Notes under the pieces: model-generated
Told to the model about the DNA's origin: nothing
The model's input: only the letters and a program-made list of their open reading frames with translations
The model's database searches: none
In this document: positions 29,153 to 38,699 of the stretch, in pieces
Layout of the letters: each line of letters starts with the position of its first letter
Numbering within the stretch: position 1 is the first letter of the stretch
Program-made: the position numbers and the translations under genes
Source: Tepidisphaeraceae bacterium
GTDB taxonomy: Bacteria > Planctomycetota > Phycisphaerae > Tepidisphaerales > Tepidisphaeraceae
Direction: 5' to 3'
DNA: 64,000 bases
Assembly (NCBI GenBank): GCA_035998445.1
Contig: DASYHQ010000010.1
Location: forward strand, 1-64,000

Positions 29153-30046
29153 ATGGCCACTCCTTCGGCGCAGCCCCGATTGATGGACTGGTCCCGCTTG
29201 TACGTGCGGTTGCTGTGGGCATACGAGGGCGCCCCACAAGGCATGCATCACGCGCTGCCCGAGGCGGCGCAGTCGATCATGTGTTGGTTCATCCAGCGGG
29301 GAGAGGTCGAGGCCGAAGGAGCCAAGTCCGGCCTGGTTCGGGGCCACGCGGGACAGTGGCTGTTCCTGGCGAACGATAAGGTCCGACATGACTTTACGGA
29401 CGATGCCCGGATCGTTTCACTCCGCTTGATCGTTCGATGGCCTGGCGGACAACCCCTATACCCGAACGACCAGTGGATCAAGTTCGACTCCGCGAACTCC
29501 CCCCTGCTGGAGCGGCACACCCGGTCGCTCCTGCGGCGCCTTCGCCCCTACCTGTCCCGAGCCAGGGACCTGACCCACCTGATGGCCGAGCCCGCACGCC
29601 TGGTGGACTACATCCGGATCGAACAGGCGACGCTCCAGTGGCTGGTCGTCTATGACAGCGTTATGCAAAGCCTCGGTGTTCAGCCCACGCCTGTGTCTCG
29701 CATGGACGACCGTGTCGGTCGCGCGGTTGAACTGTTGGACCGCCAGGACCTTGGCGACCCGGCCGACGAACGGGAGATCGCTACGTTGGTTGGATTGAGC
29801 ATCGGCCAGTTGAACCGGTTGTTCACATCCCAGGTCGGCATGACGGTGAAAGCGTATGCCGAGCAGCGCCGCATCGACCACGTCCGTCGGACTCTGCTCA
29901 GCAGCACGATGCCGATCAAACAACTCGCCTACACGATGGGCTTTAGACAGCAGTCCCATTTCTCCCGCTGGTTTCACAAGAAGACGGGAATCTATCCCCG
30001 CGCGTTTCGCGAGAAGACGCACCATCCCAATGAGTTGATTCGTTAG
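29153..30046 (+). CDS. AraC-family transcriptional regulator
   Basis: 297 residues from ATG 29153; the ribosome site is weak. The N-terminal about 160 residues look like a cupin-type ligand-sensing domain (MCWFIQRGEVEAEGAKSGLV, LRLIVRWPGGQPL). The C-terminal about 100 residues carry two helix-turn-helix units of the AraC type (EIATLVGLSIGQLNRLFTSQ and PIKQLAYTMGFRQQSHFSRW, followed by FHKKTGIYPRAFR). It is divergent from the PEP-CTERM gene with a 147-base gap and is the likely regulator of the PEP-CTERM/PL22-like pair. Confidence 0.9.
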   Translation: MATPSAQPRLMDWSRLYVRLLWAYEGAPQGMHHALPEAAQSIMCWFIQRGEVEAEGAKSGLVRGHAGQWLFLANDKVRHDFTDDARIVSLRLIVRWPGGQPLYPNDQWIKFDSANSPLLERHTRSLLRRLRPYLSRARDLTHLMAEPARLVDYIRIEQATLQWLVVYDSVMQSLGVQPTPVSRMDDRVGRAVELLDRQDLGDPADEREIATLVGLSIGQLNRLFTSQVGMTVKAYAEQRRIDHVRRTLLSSTMPIKQLAYTMGFRQQSHFSRWFHKKTGIYPRAFREKTHHPNELIR

Positions 30047-30247
30047 ACGCATTGTGAGGGCTTGGATGCTTAACTGAAATATCGAATCGCCGTCCCGCGC
30101 CCGGCTGGCAGTTGCCACAGGAGGCGGCGACCAATAAGCGCTTGAACGAGGGGACGTCGTCGCGCAGTCACCCGCGTAGCGCACGTTGATGCGCGGCGGT
30201 TCCGGTCGCTTGACGCGGCATCGAGTGACGCATAAATTTGCCTGTTC

Positions 30248-30649
30248 GTGGCCGTACGTACCTTGCGCATCCTCGCAGTCGTCTGGTTCTCGTTATGGCT
30301 GATCGGCGGCCCGACGCTGGTGGTCTGCCACGCGGGGAGCGGGCACGTCGGCCTTGAGATGGCGCACGAAGGTGCTTGCAACAAGTCGACGGACGCTTCC
30401 GGAGCAGATGCCGCGGCGGTTGTCGAGACATTTGAGCTGGACTGCCAAGACCAAGCCGTTCTTGACACGGCGATTCGCGTGGAGCGGCAGAACACCGAGT
30501 TGGCGGTCCCCGCGCTGCTCCCACTGATCCATGCCTCCGCGTTCCCCGCCGCGCCTGGCCTTGCGAACGCCCGGCCCGAGCCGAGCGACATCGCCTTAGT
30601 GCCGCCCTGGCATCTCACCCCGCTGGCGAGCGTCGTCCTCCTCATCTAG
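30248..30649 (+). CDS. Small exported protein leading the metal-efflux operon
   Basis: 133 residues from a GTG at 30248. A hydrophobic leader (LRILAVVWFSLWLIGGPTLV) targets it to the membrane or periplasm. The remainder is short, has scattered Cys and His (CHAGSGHVGLEMAHEGACNK), and ends in a hydrophobic stretch (LTPLASVVLLI). It is not assignable to a named family. It lies 87 bases before the outer-membrane efflux gene. The position fits small periplasmic metal-binding accessory proteins that precede czc/cus genes. A hairpin at 30677-30703 separates it from the rest of the operon. Confidence 0.65.
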   Translation: MAVRTLRILAVVWFSLWLIGGPTLVVCHAGSGHVGLEMAHEGACNKSTDASGADAAAVVETFELDCQDQAVLDTAIRVERQNTELAVPALLPLIHASAFPAAPGLANARPEPSDIALVPPWHLTPLASVVLLI

Positions 30650-30676
30650 ACCGCTTCGACCTCTCGGTCGCCGTCG

Positions 30677-30703
30677 CGAGCGCGCCCCCGCGTTGCGCGC
30701 TCG
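30677..30703 (+). promoter_or_regulatory. 9-bp hairpin between the first and second efflux genes
   Basis: CGAGCGCGC (30677-30685) pairs with GCGCGCTCG (30695-30703) around a 9-base loop; downstream is TGGTTTCCCCC, not a proper T run. It could be a partial terminator or attenuator, or an mRNA processing site separating the small leader gene from the efflux genes. Confidence 0.5.
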
Positions 30704-30736
30704 TGGTTTCCCCCGTCTCTTCCATCCGGAGCGTCT

Positions 30737-32131
30737 ATGCGCAGCAGGGTCTGCTACCCCGCGGCACCCGTCGTGGCGATTTGCCTCGCCTTGGGTGCCT
30801 GCCAGCCTTACGAGCGCCGCCCGCTCGACCTCTCCTCGCACGCCGATGGGCTCCGCACTCGCAGCGTCGCCGACGAGGGCGTCCTCGCCTTTGCGGAACG
30901 GGTGCGATCGGCTGAGGCCGGCCCTGCCAACGCCGCATTCGACTCGTCAGATGGTTTAGACTTACGCGAGGCCGAGATTGCCGCGCTCGTGCTCAACCCC
31001 AAGCTGCGGGCCGCTCGGTTGGCGGCCCGCGTGGCGGCGGTGGGTGCCGAGCACGCCGGCCGCTGGGACGACCCGCAGCTGGAGGCGGACGTCCTGCGGG
31101 TGCTGGAGAGCGTGGACGAGCCGTGGCTTGCGGGCGCGGGCATCGGGTTCACCATCCCGCTGTCGGGTCGGCTTGCGGTCGAGCAGGCACAGGCTAACGC
31201 CGAAGCCTTGGCGGCGCTGGAGGAGGCGCGGCTGGCCGAGTGGGAAGTCTTAGGCGAGTTGCGGGCCGCTTGGTTTGAGTGGTCCGCCGCGGGCCGTCGG
31301 GCCGAGCTTTACCGCGAGTACGGCGAGCAACTTCGACGGACTGGCGACGCGGTCGAGCGGCTCGCGGCGGCGGGAGAAGTCCAGCCGTTGGAGGCGCGGC
31401 TGCTCGGCATCGAACGGCGCGCGCAGGCGTTGGAGGCCACCGCCGCCACCGCACGGGCACGCGAGGGCCGACATCGGATCGCGCGGCTGCTCGGCGTGCT
31501 CCCTTCCGCACCGCTCGAACTCCATCCCGCTCTCGAGGCGCCGGAACTCGCGATCAGCGACGTCGACGACGCGCAAGCCGTGCTAGCGCATCCGCGGGTC
31601 GCGCTCGCGCGGGCGGAGTACGAGGTCGCCGAAGAGCGGATGCGCCGCGAGGTGCGAAAACAGTACCCGGACCTGACCATCGGCCCCGTGTATGAGCACG
31701 AAGAGGGCCAGTCGCGGCTCGGGTTGGGGCTCGGCCTGCCCCTCCCGGTCTTCAACCGCAACCGCCGCGGTATTGCCGAGGCGGCCGCGGAGCGGGACGC
31801 GGCCCGTGCGGAGGCGGAAGCGGCATACGAGGCCGCGTTGCACGACGCAGCGGAGTTGCGGCTGCGATTGGACGCCGCCACGGCACGCCTGCGGGCGCTG
31901 CGGGACGAGGTGGCGCCGCTGGTGGACGAGCAGGTCCGCGAGGCGGAGGCGCTCGTCGCCGCCGGCGAGGTGGACGTGTCGCTGCTGCGGGAGATGTTGT
32001 CCATGGCGCTGGAGACGAAGGTTCAACTGCTCGACGCCGCCGCGGAGGAGGCAATGGTGCGGAGCCAGCTCCGCTCGCACCTGCGGCCTTGGCGGACGCC
32101 CGTGCCGGCCCAATCAGGAGATGGAAGATGA
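30737..32131 (+). CDS. Outer-membrane efflux protein (TolC/CzcC family lipoprotein)
   Basis: 464 residues. N-terminal signal with lipobox LGAC (about 19-22). The rest is long amphipathic alpha-helices with the TolC-family duplicated plan: LREAEIAALVLNPKLRAARL, GIGFTIPLSGRLAVEQAQAN in the first half and LGLGLGLPLPVFNRNRRGIA in the second. It forms the outer-membrane channel of a tripartite RND pump with the adaptor and transporter encoded next. Its stop overlaps the adaptor start by ATGA, indicating translational coupling. Confidence 0.92.
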   Translation: MRSRVCYPAAPVVAICLALGACQPYERRPLDLSSHADGLRTRSVADEGVLAFAERVRSAEAGPANAAFDSSDGLDLREAEIAALVLNPKLRAARLAARVAAVGAEHAGRWDDPQLEADVLRVLESVDEPWLAGAGIGFTIPLSGRLAVEQAQANAEALAALEEARLAEWEVLGELRAAWFEWSAAGRRAELYREYGEQLRRTGDAVERLAAAGEVQPLEARLLGIERRAQALEATAATARAREGRHRIARLLGVLPSAPLELHPALEAPELAISDVDDAQAVLAHPRVALARAEYEVAEERMRREVRKQYPDLTIGPVYEHEEGQSRLGLGLGLPLPVFNRNRRGIAEAAAERDAARAEAEAAYEAALHDAAELRLRLDAATARLRALRDEVAPLVDEQVREAEALVAAGEVDVSLLREMLSMALETKVQLLDAAAEEAMVRSQLRSHLRPWRTPVPAQSGDGR

Positions 32132-33513
32132 TCGTACGCGCATTGACAACCCTCTCACTCGTGCTCGCCGGGCTGGCGGCCGGGGGCTGCGGCAACGGTG
32201 AGCCGGACGCCACGCCGGTCGCGACCGCGACGGCACCAGCTGCCCCGGCGGTGACGAACCGGATCGACGTGCCCGCGAGCGTGCGGCAGAACCTGGGCAT
32301 CACGTTCGCCAAGGTGGAGCGCCGCCCGGTGCAACAAACCGTCCGCGTGCCGGGGCAGTTCGAGCTCCGGCCCGAGGCGACGCGGGAGTACCGCGCGATG
32401 GTCGCGGGTCGCGCCGAGATCCTGGTGCAGCAGTTCCAGGCGGTGAAGCGCGGGACGCCGCTGGTCCGGCTGGACTCGCCGGAGTGGCGGCAGATGCAGC
32501 ACGGCACGGTCGAAGCGGAGGGGGAGATCAAGCTCGCGCAGGCGGCGTTGCGGGTCGCGGAGGCGAGCAAGGCCGAGGCGGAGCAGGCCGTGGCGTTCCT
32601 GCGCGAGCGGCTGCAGGCCCTGGGCGACGTGGGCGTCCGCCGCGCGGAGCTGGAGGGCCAGCTCCGCGAGCGCGAGGCGCAGGTGCCGAAGCTCGATGCG
32701 GAGCTGCAAGCGAAACAAATCGAACTGCATGAGGCACGGGAACATTACGCGTCGATCCTCAACGTGCTTGCCTCCCTCTCGGGCGTGCCGAAGGATCGGT
32801 TGCTTGCGCCGGCGGAGCCCGCGGACGATCACGGACACGCGCACGAGGGGCCAGTCCCGCTCTGGCGGACGTTGGGCACGCTCGTCCTCGCGGCCGAAGC
32901 CGACGGCGTCGTCGGCAACATCGCCGTCACCAACGGCGGGTGGGCCGAGACGGGCGCCCTGCTGCTCTCGACGGTGGACCCCACGAAGCTACGATTCGTC
33001 GCCGAGGCCCCGCAATCCGACCTCGCGCGGTTCAAGGATGGCCTTCCCGTGAAGATTACGCCTCCGCAGGGCGGAAGCGTGCCGCTCGACGCATCGGTCG
33101 ACGCCACGCTTAGCCTGGGCTTCCAGGCACACCCGCAAATCCGGACGATCCCGCTCTACGCGACGCCTGCGGCCATGCCGTGGTGGGCCAAGCCCGGCGT
33201 AGCGGGCTTCCTCGAAGTCTTCGTCGGGGGGTCGGAGCAGGCGGAGTTGGCAATCCCCGCGGCGGCGATCATGCGGGAGGGCCTGAACCTCATCTTTTTC
33301 CGCCGCGACCCGAAGAACCCGGACAAGGTCTACCCCGTGGAGGCGGACCTGGGCGTGAGCGACGGCCGGTGGACCGTCGTCAACAGCGGCCTGGCTGACG
33401 GCGACGAGGTCGTGCTGGAAGGCGCGTACGCGCTGAAGCTGATCGGCGGCGAGCGGCAGACGCCGGCGGGTTACCACTACCACGCCGACGGCTCGCTTCA
33501 CAAGGATCACTGA
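32128..33513 (+). CDS. RND efflux periplasmic adaptor (CzcB/CusB family)
   Basis: 461 residues. ATG 32128 overlaps the previous stop and has GGAG just upstream. Lipoprotein-type signal (LVLAGLAAGGC). A barrel-sandwich hybrid domain and a long alpha-helical hairpin (about 115-215, heavily Ala/Glu) are followed by a His-rich insert (DDHGHAHEGPVPLW near 230-245) and a beta-barrel domain. The tail also contains histidines (YHYHADGSLHKDH). Such adaptors bridge the inner-membrane transporter and outer-membrane channel; the His clusters suggest periplasmic metal binding. Eleven bases separate it from the transporter gene. Confidence 0.93.
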   Translation: MIVRALTTLSLVLAGLAAGGCGNGEPDATPVATATAPAAPAVTNRIDVPASVRQNLGITFAKVERRPVQQTVRVPGQFELRPEATREYRAMVAGRAEILVQQFQAVKRGTPLVRLDSPEWRQMQHGTVEAEGEIKLAQAALRVAEASKAEAEQAVAFLRERLQALGDVGVRRAELEGQLREREAQVPKLDAELQAKQIELHEAREHYASILNVLASLSGVPKDRLLAPAEPADDHGHAHEGPVPLWRTLGTLVLAAEADGVVGNIAVTNGGWAETGALLLSTVDPTKLRFVAEAPQSDLARFKDGLPVKITPPQGGSVPLDASVDATLSLGFQAHPQIRTIPLYATPAAMPWWAKPGVAGFLEVFVGGSEQAELAIPAAAIMREGLNLIFFRRDPKNPDKVYPVEADLGVSDGRWTVVNSGLADGDEVVLEGAYALKLIGGERQTPAGYHYHADGSLHKDH

Positions 33514-33523
33514 GTACCACAGC

Positions 33524-36500
33524 ATGCTGCGTAAACTCATCGCATTCTCGCTCAACAACGCCGCGCTGGTGCTCGTGCTGGCGGCCCTGCTCATCGCGTT
33601 CGCCGCGTTCCAGGTGCCGCGGATGCCCGTCGACGTGTTCCCCGAGCTGAACGCGCCGACGGTCGTGGTGCTGACCGAGGCCAAGGGGCTGTCCGCCGAC
33701 GAGGTGGAGCAGTACGTCACGTTCCCCATCGAGAGCGCCGTCAACGGCCTCGCCGGCGTGCGCCGAGTCCGCAGCGGCAGCGCGATGAGCCTGTCGCTCG
33801 TGTACGTCGAGTTCGACTGGGGCACCGACATCGATACCGCCCGCGTCCGCGTCGGCGAGCGGCTCGCAATCGCCGAGGACGAACTGCCCGAGGGCGTGCA
33901 TACGGAAATCGCGCCGAGCACCGGCATCACCGGCGAGATCATGATGATCGCGGTGTCGTCGCCGGACGGCAGCGTCGGCCCGATGGAGCTGCGGTCCTTC
34001 AGCGAGTTCGAGCTCCGGCAGCAGTTGCTCTCGGTGGCGGGCATCGCACAGGTAGTCGCGATCGGCGGCGAGCTGCCCGAGTACCAGGTCCACGTTCGAC
34101 AGGACTCGCTGCGGCTCTACGGGTTGACGATGCAGGACGTCGTCAACGCCGCGGGCGCGGCTCACAGCACGGCGAGCGCGGGGTACCTCGCGAACGTCGG
34201 CGGGATGGAACTGTCGATCACCCAGTCGGCTCGGGTGCGCTCGGCGCAGGACATCCGCGACACAATCGTGAAGTACCACGAGGGCTCGGCGGTCACGATC
34301 GGTCAGGTGGCCGACGTGGCGATGGGACCGACGCCCGCGCGCGGCACGGCGTCCGCCGCCGGCGAGCCCGCCGTCGTGCTCTCGATCAAGAAGTCTCCCG
34401 GGACGAACACGCTCGACATCACGCGGGCGATCGACGCGACCCTGGACCAGGTGGACAAGGGCCTGGCGGCGGGCATGAAGATCGACCGGCACGTGCTCCG
34501 CCAGTCCGACTTCATCCGCCTGTCGGTCAGCAACGTGGTCCACGTGCTCCGCGACGCGGCGATCTTCGTCGCCGTCGTCCTCATCCTGTTCCTGCTCAAC
34601 GTCCGCACGACGATCATCACGCTCACGGCGATCCCGCTCTCGCTCGCGATGGCGGTGCTCGCCATGCGCGGGCTCGGGCTGAGCATCAACGTGATGACGC
34701 TCGGCGGCCTGGCGATCGCGATCGGCGAGCTCGTGGACGACGCGATCATCGACGTCGAGAACATCTACCGTCGGCTGTGCGAGAACCGCCTGCTGCCCGA
34801 GCCGCAGCGGAAGCCCGACCTGCGCGTGATCTTTGACGCCAGCAACGAGGTGCGATCCTCGGTCGTCTTCGCGACCGTGATCATCGTCATCGTGTTCGTG
34901 CCGCTGCTGTTCCTCCAAGGTGTCGAGGGCCGCTTCTTCCAGCCGATGGGCGTGGCCTACATCACGTCGATCCTCGCGTCGTTACTGGTGGCCCTCACGG
35001 TCGTGCCCGCCATGTGCCGCTACCTGCTGCGCGGCAAGCTCGGGGGCGAGCACAAGGACGGCTTCGTCGTGCGATGGCTCAAGTCGGTGTACGAGCCGGC
35101 GCTGCGCCTGGCACTGCGGTGGCGGCTCGCCGTGATCGCGCTCGCCGCGGTGGCAACGGGGGCGAGCCTGTGGCTCGCGAGCACGTTCGGCAGCAACTTC
35201 CTGCCCGACTTCAACGAGGGCACGCTGACCATCTTCATCGACGCGCCGCCCGAAACGTCGCTCACCGAGAGCGACCGCATGGTCCGCGGGCTGGACCGCC
35301 AGCTCGCGCAGGTCGAGGGCGTCCGCTCCGTCGTCCGTCGCACCGGGCGAGCCGAGCGCGACGAGCACGCCCACGGCGTGAACCGCAGCGAGATCCAGGT
35401 GTCGATCAATGAAGGCGTGGACAAGTCCACGGTACTCCACCGCATCGACGACGTGCTCGCCAACGTGCCGGGGCTGAAAACCGAGGTCGGCGCGCCGATC
35501 GGCCACCAGCTCTCGCACGTGCTCTCCGGCACGCAGGCCGCGATCGCGATCAACATCTACGGCAACGAGCTCGCCACGCTCCGCCAGATCGCCGAGGACG
35601 TGGAGGGCGCGATCACGCCGATCCCGGGCGTCCGCGACGTGCTGGCCAACCGCGAGGCGGCCATCGAGTCGCTGAGCGTCCGCTACCGCCATCAGGACCT
35701 CAAGCGCTGGGGCCTCACCCCTGCAAGCGCCGCGGAACAGGTCGAGGCAGCCTTCAGCGGTATCGAGGTGGACCGCGTGAACGAGGGCGTGCGGCAGCGC
35801 GCCATCGTCGTGCGCCTGCACCCGGACGAACGGGAATCGGTCCAGTCCGTCAAGCGCCTGCTGCTGCGCGGCGAGGGGGGCGCGCTGGTCCGCCTGAGCG
35901 AGGTCGCCGACGTCGGCCCCGAGCGCACTCCCTTGGGCATTCAGCGCGAGAACGCCCGCCGCAAGGCCGTCGTGTCGCTGAACGTTGCGGAGGGCTACAA
36001 CCTGGGGCACATCGTCGAGGCGGTGCAGGCCAAGGTCGACCCGCTCGTCCACTCCTACGGCTACACCGTGACCTACGGCGGGCAGTTCGAAGCGCAGCAG
36101 TCTGCGGCCCGCACGATCTACGTAATGGGCGCGTTCGTCTGCCTCGTCATCCTTCTGCTGCTTTCGCTAGCGCTCGGCTCGAACCGCGCGGCGTTGCTGG
36201 TGATGGTAAACCTCCCGCTGGCGCTCATCGGCGGGGTCGTCGCGATCTTCCTGAGCGAGAGCCCGAGCCTCGTCGACAATTTGCTGGGCCTGTTCGGCGC
36301 CGGCACCTATCGGGCGCCCGTGATCTCCATCGCCAGCATGGTCGGCTTCGTCACGCTCTTCGGCATCGCCGTCCGCAACGGCATCCTGCTCGTGAACCAC
36401 TACGCGCACCTCCTGCGCGAGGAGGGCGCGGCGTTCGACGAGGCGGTCGTCCGCGGCTCCCTGGAGCGGCTCGTCCCGATCCTGATGACCGCGCTCACCG

Positions 36501-36721
36501 CCGTGCTCGGCCTCGTGCCGCTGGCGATGGCCAAGGGCGAGCCGGGAAGCGAACTGCTGGCGCCACTGGCGATCGTCGTGCTCGGCGGGCTCGTCACGTC
36601 AACTTTGCTCAACCTCATCGTGGTGCCCGCGGGGTACCATTTAATGTTCCACAAGCGGCCCATCGCCCTGACGACGCAACGTGCGGAGCGGGTGGATGCG
36701 GACGCGATTCCCGTTGCGTGA
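33524..36721 (+). CDS. Heavy-metal RND transporter (CzcA/CusA family)
   Basis: 1065 residues, full length for the family, with two repeats of one plus five membrane helices and two large periplasmic loops. N-terminus MLRKLIAFSLNNAALVLVLA; VDVFPELNAPTVVVLTEA is the conserved heavy-metal-RND opening. The proton-relay helix reads AIGELVDDAIIDVEN, closer to the CusA-like AIGxxVDxAxVxxEN than to the DFGxxVDGAVVxVEN of CzcA, so monovalent or broader metal specificity is possible but unproven. It catalyses proton-driven export of metal ions from periplasm or cytoplasm through the channel encoded upstream. Confidence 0.95.
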   Translation: MLRKLIAFSLNNAALVLVLAALLIAFAAFQVPRMPVDVFPELNAPTVVVLTEAKGLSADEVEQYVTFPIESAVNGLAGVRRVRSGSAMSLSLVYVEFDWGTDIDTARVRVGERLAIAEDELPEGVHTEIAPSTGITGEIMMIAVSSPDGSVGPMELRSFSEFELRQQLLSVAGIAQVVAIGGELPEYQVHVRQDSLRLYGLTMQDVVNAAGAAHSTASAGYLANVGGMELSITQSARVRSAQDIRDTIVKYHEGSAVTIGQVADVAMGPTPARGTASAAGEPAVVLSIKKSPGTNTLDITRAIDATLDQVDKGLAAGMKIDRHVLRQSDFIRLSVSNVVHVLRDAAIFVAVVLILFLLNVRTTIITLTAIPLSLAMAVLAMRGLGLSINVMTLGGLAIAIGELVDDAIIDVENIYRRLCENRLLPEPQRKPDLRVIFDASNEVRSSVVFATVIIVIVFVPLLFLQGVEGRFFQPMGVAYITSILASLLVALTVVPAMCRYLLRGKLGGEHKDGFVVRWLKSVYEPALRLALRWRLAVIALAAVATGASLWLASTFGSNFLPDFNEGTLTIFIDAPPETSLTESDRMVRGLDRQLAQVEGVRSVVRRTGRAERDEHAHGVNRSEIQVSINEGVDKSTVLHRIDDVLANVPGLKTEVGAPIGHQLSHVLSGTQAAIAINIYGNELATLRQIAEDVEGAITPIPGVRDVLANREAAIESLSVRYRHQDLKRWGLTPASAAEQVEAAFSGIEVDRVNEGVRQRAIVVRLHPDERESVQSVKRLLLRGEGGALVRLSEVADVGPERTPLGIQRENARRKAVVSLNVAEGYNLGHIVEAVQAKVDPLVHSYGYTVTYGGQFEAQQSAARTIYVMGAFVCLVILLLLSLALGSNRAALLVMVNLPLALIGGVVAIFLSESPSLVDNLLGLFGAGTYRAPVISIASMVGFVTLFGIAVRNGILLVNHYAHLLREEGAAFDEAVVRGSLERLVPILMTALTAVLGLVPLAMAKGEPGSELLAPLAIVVLGGLVTSTLLNLIVVPAGYHLMFHKRPIALTTQRAERVDADAIPVA

Positions 36722-36740
36722 GCAACCAAAGGAGACTCCG

Positions 36741-37217
36741 ATGAACCGGACTGCTGCCCTCTGTCTAGCCGCCTCGCTTTCCCTCGCCGCAACCGCCTGC
36801 GACCGAGCGGAACCGACCACCCCCGTAGCGCCCGCGGCCGCACCCGTGGCCGCCGAACAAGACCACGGGCACGACCACGGCCACGACGCCCACTCCGGCG
36901 AACGGCACGACCTTGGGTCGGCAAAGGTCGGCACGTTCGACGCCGCCGTCACGCAGATCGGCGACGCCCATGCCGGCGAAGGCGCCACCTTCGAGATCCG
37001 CCCGACGGGCGGCGCCGGCGAGATCACCGCCGTCCGCGCGTGGGTCGGCGTGGAGAGCGGCCAAGGCTCGGTCAAACTGAAGGCACCCAAACGCGGCGAC
37101 TTCTACGACGCCGACCTTGAGGTACCCTCGCAGCTGCCCGACGGGAGCAAGTTTTGGGTGGAGTTCGAGACCGCCGCCGGTAAATCCAACGGCAGCTTTG
37201 AGCTGGCGAAGGATTAG
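36741..37217 (+). CDS. Small His-rich periplasmic metal-binding lipoprotein
   Basis: 158 residues; ATG 36741 follows AAAGGAGA closely. Signal peptide with a weak lipobox (LAATAC) puts it on the membrane. A metal-binding cluster EQDHGHDHGHDAHSGERHD sits at about 45-63. The rest is a small beta-sandwich (AVRAWVGVESGQGSVKLKA, SKFWVEFETAAGKSNGSF). It is the last gene of the efflux operon, 19 bases after the RND transporter, and probably buffers or delivers metal to the pump. Confidence 0.85.
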   Translation: MNRTAALCLAASLSLAATACDRAEPTTPVAPAAAPVAAEQDHGHDHGHDAHSGERHDLGSAKVGTFDAAVTQIGDAHAGEGATFEIRPTGGAGEITAVRAWVGVESGQGSVKLKAPKRGDFYDADLEVPSQLPDGSKFWVEFETAAGKSNGSFELAKD

Positions 37218-37325
37218 CCAGGCGTCCTAAAACTGGGCGAAGGTGCCTCCGCGCAGGCGGCCGGCCTTTCGAAGCATCAGACGAACACGGGCGGCACGGC
37301 TTGACGTGTCGATCTGGCGACTGCC

Positions 37326-38699
37326 TCAACTCAGGAACAATTCGATAACCGGAACCACGGCCTGTGGGTGGATCACCGGCAGCGTCAGCTTCAGCGACGC
37401 CATGGCGGTGGCTTCGCTCAGGGCCGAGTGCTCGCCGGCGGCCAGCACCTTTGGCTCCTCGAACCGCACCTCGCTCGCGTCCTGAAGGAACTGCGCGTAC
37501 GCCACCCGCCCTGCCAGTCCCGGCAGGTGCAGCAGTTCGAACGGCCAGTCAAACAGGTGGACGTATAGTCGACGCGTCACGGCGTTGTACGTGTAGCGCG
37601 TGCCGCTCGGGGCAGGCGGCAGATCGCTGGGAGGTTGGCCACAACCGTAGATGCTGCGGTCGTGCTCGGCCATCCACGCAGCGTAATCGGCCAGCGCGTC
37701 AATGGCGCGGCGGTCAAACGTGCCGCGGGCGGTCGGGCCGACGTTCATGATCAGGTTGCCCCCCTTGCTCACGCCGTCGATCAGCAGCTTCACCAACTGC
37801 TGGGGGCTCTTCCACGTCTGCTCGTCGCGCGCGTACCCCCACGATCCGCTGAACGTATGGCACGCCTCCCAGGTCACCGGCTTGCCGTCCACCGTCACGC
37901 CCTGCTGCGGCACGTACTGCTCGGGCGTCCTGAAATCCCACCCATTCGGCACGTCGTCGAGGTCCAACCGATCGTTGATCAGGATGTTCGGCTGCAGCTG
38001 TCGGCACATGCGCACGAGCGCTTCGGCGTCCCAGCTGTGCCGGTCCTTGTACCCTTGGAACGGCCGACCGCCGGGACCGGTCCAACCGAAGCGGGCGGGG
38101 TAGCTGAAGTCGAAGAAGAGCGTGTCGATCTGGCCGTAATCGGTCAGCAGCTCGCGCACCTGTCCGTGCAGATATTGGGCGTACTTGGTTTGGTCACGAC
38201 CGCGGGCCAGCTCGTCACGGTCGGGGTGCTCGCGCAGCGCGTGCTGGTCGTCGATGATGAAGTCGCCGTGGTCCCAGTCGATCAGCGAGTAATAGATGCC
38301 GATCCGTAGCCCATGCCGGCGGAACGCATCGACGAGCGGCCGCAGCAGGTCGCGCTTGGCCGGGCTATGGACGGCGGTGTAGTCGGTCAGCTTGCTGTCC
38401 CACAGGCAGAACCCCTCGTGATGTTTCGCCGTGATGACCACGTACTTCATGCCCGCCTCAGCCGCCATCATGGCCCAAGCGTCGGGGTCGTAGCGGTCCG
38501 GATCGAAACGCGGGAAATAGCGCTCGCGGTACACCCGCGGGTCAATCTTCTCGCGCTGCATCACCCACTCGTGCCGCGCGGCAAGAGCATAAAGCCCCCA
38601 GTGGATGAACAGCCCGAACCGGTCGTGCGTGAACCACGAGGTGGACGGACTGGCGGCGGTGGACGGAGATAGGGGGAAGGTGCCGTTCTGCTGGGTCAT
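37326..38699 (-). CDS. Alpha-L-fucosidase (GH29)
   Basis: 457 residues, no signal peptide, so cytoplasmic or exported by another route. GH29 landmarks: RFGLFIHWG at 27-35, KYVVITAKHHEGFCLWDS at 85-102, and DTLFFDF at 192-198 with Asp197 in the usual nucleophile position; TWEACHTFSGSWGY follows about 70 residues later, a conserved GH29 segment. GH29 enzymes remove alpha-linked L-fucose with retention. It converges on the metal efflux operon and follows, after a 473-base gap, the secreted beta-helix gene at 39173. Released fucose could feed a fucokinase-type pathway (see 15372-18713), but no direct link is shown. Confidence 0.92.
   Translation of the reverse strand: MTQQNGTFPLSPSTAASPSTSWFTHDRFGLFIHWGLYALAARHEWVMQREKIDPRVYRERYFPRFDPDRYDPDAWAMMAAEAGMKYVVITAKHHEGFCLWDSKLTDYTAVHSPAKRDLLRPLVDAFRRHGLRIGIYYSLIDWDHGDFIIDDQHALREHPDRDELARGRDQTKYAQYLHGQVRELLTDYGQIDTLFFDFSYPARFGWTGPGGRPFQGYKDRHSWDAEALVRMCRQLQPNILINDRLDLDDVPNGWDFRTPEQYVPQQGVTVDGKPVTWEACHTFSGSWGYARDEQTWKSPQQLVKLLIDGVSKGGNLIMNVGPTARGTFDRRAIDALADYAAWMAEHDRSIYGCGQPPSDLPPAPSGTRYTYNAVTRRLYVHLFDWPFELLHLPGLAGRVAYAQFLQDASEVRFEEPKVLAAGEHSALSEATAMASLKLTLPVIHPQAVVPVIELFLS

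Noticed and set aside
33380-34918. 512-codon minus-strand frame opposite the RND transporter
   Set aside because: His/Arg/Asp-rich shadow of a clear full-length RND gene.
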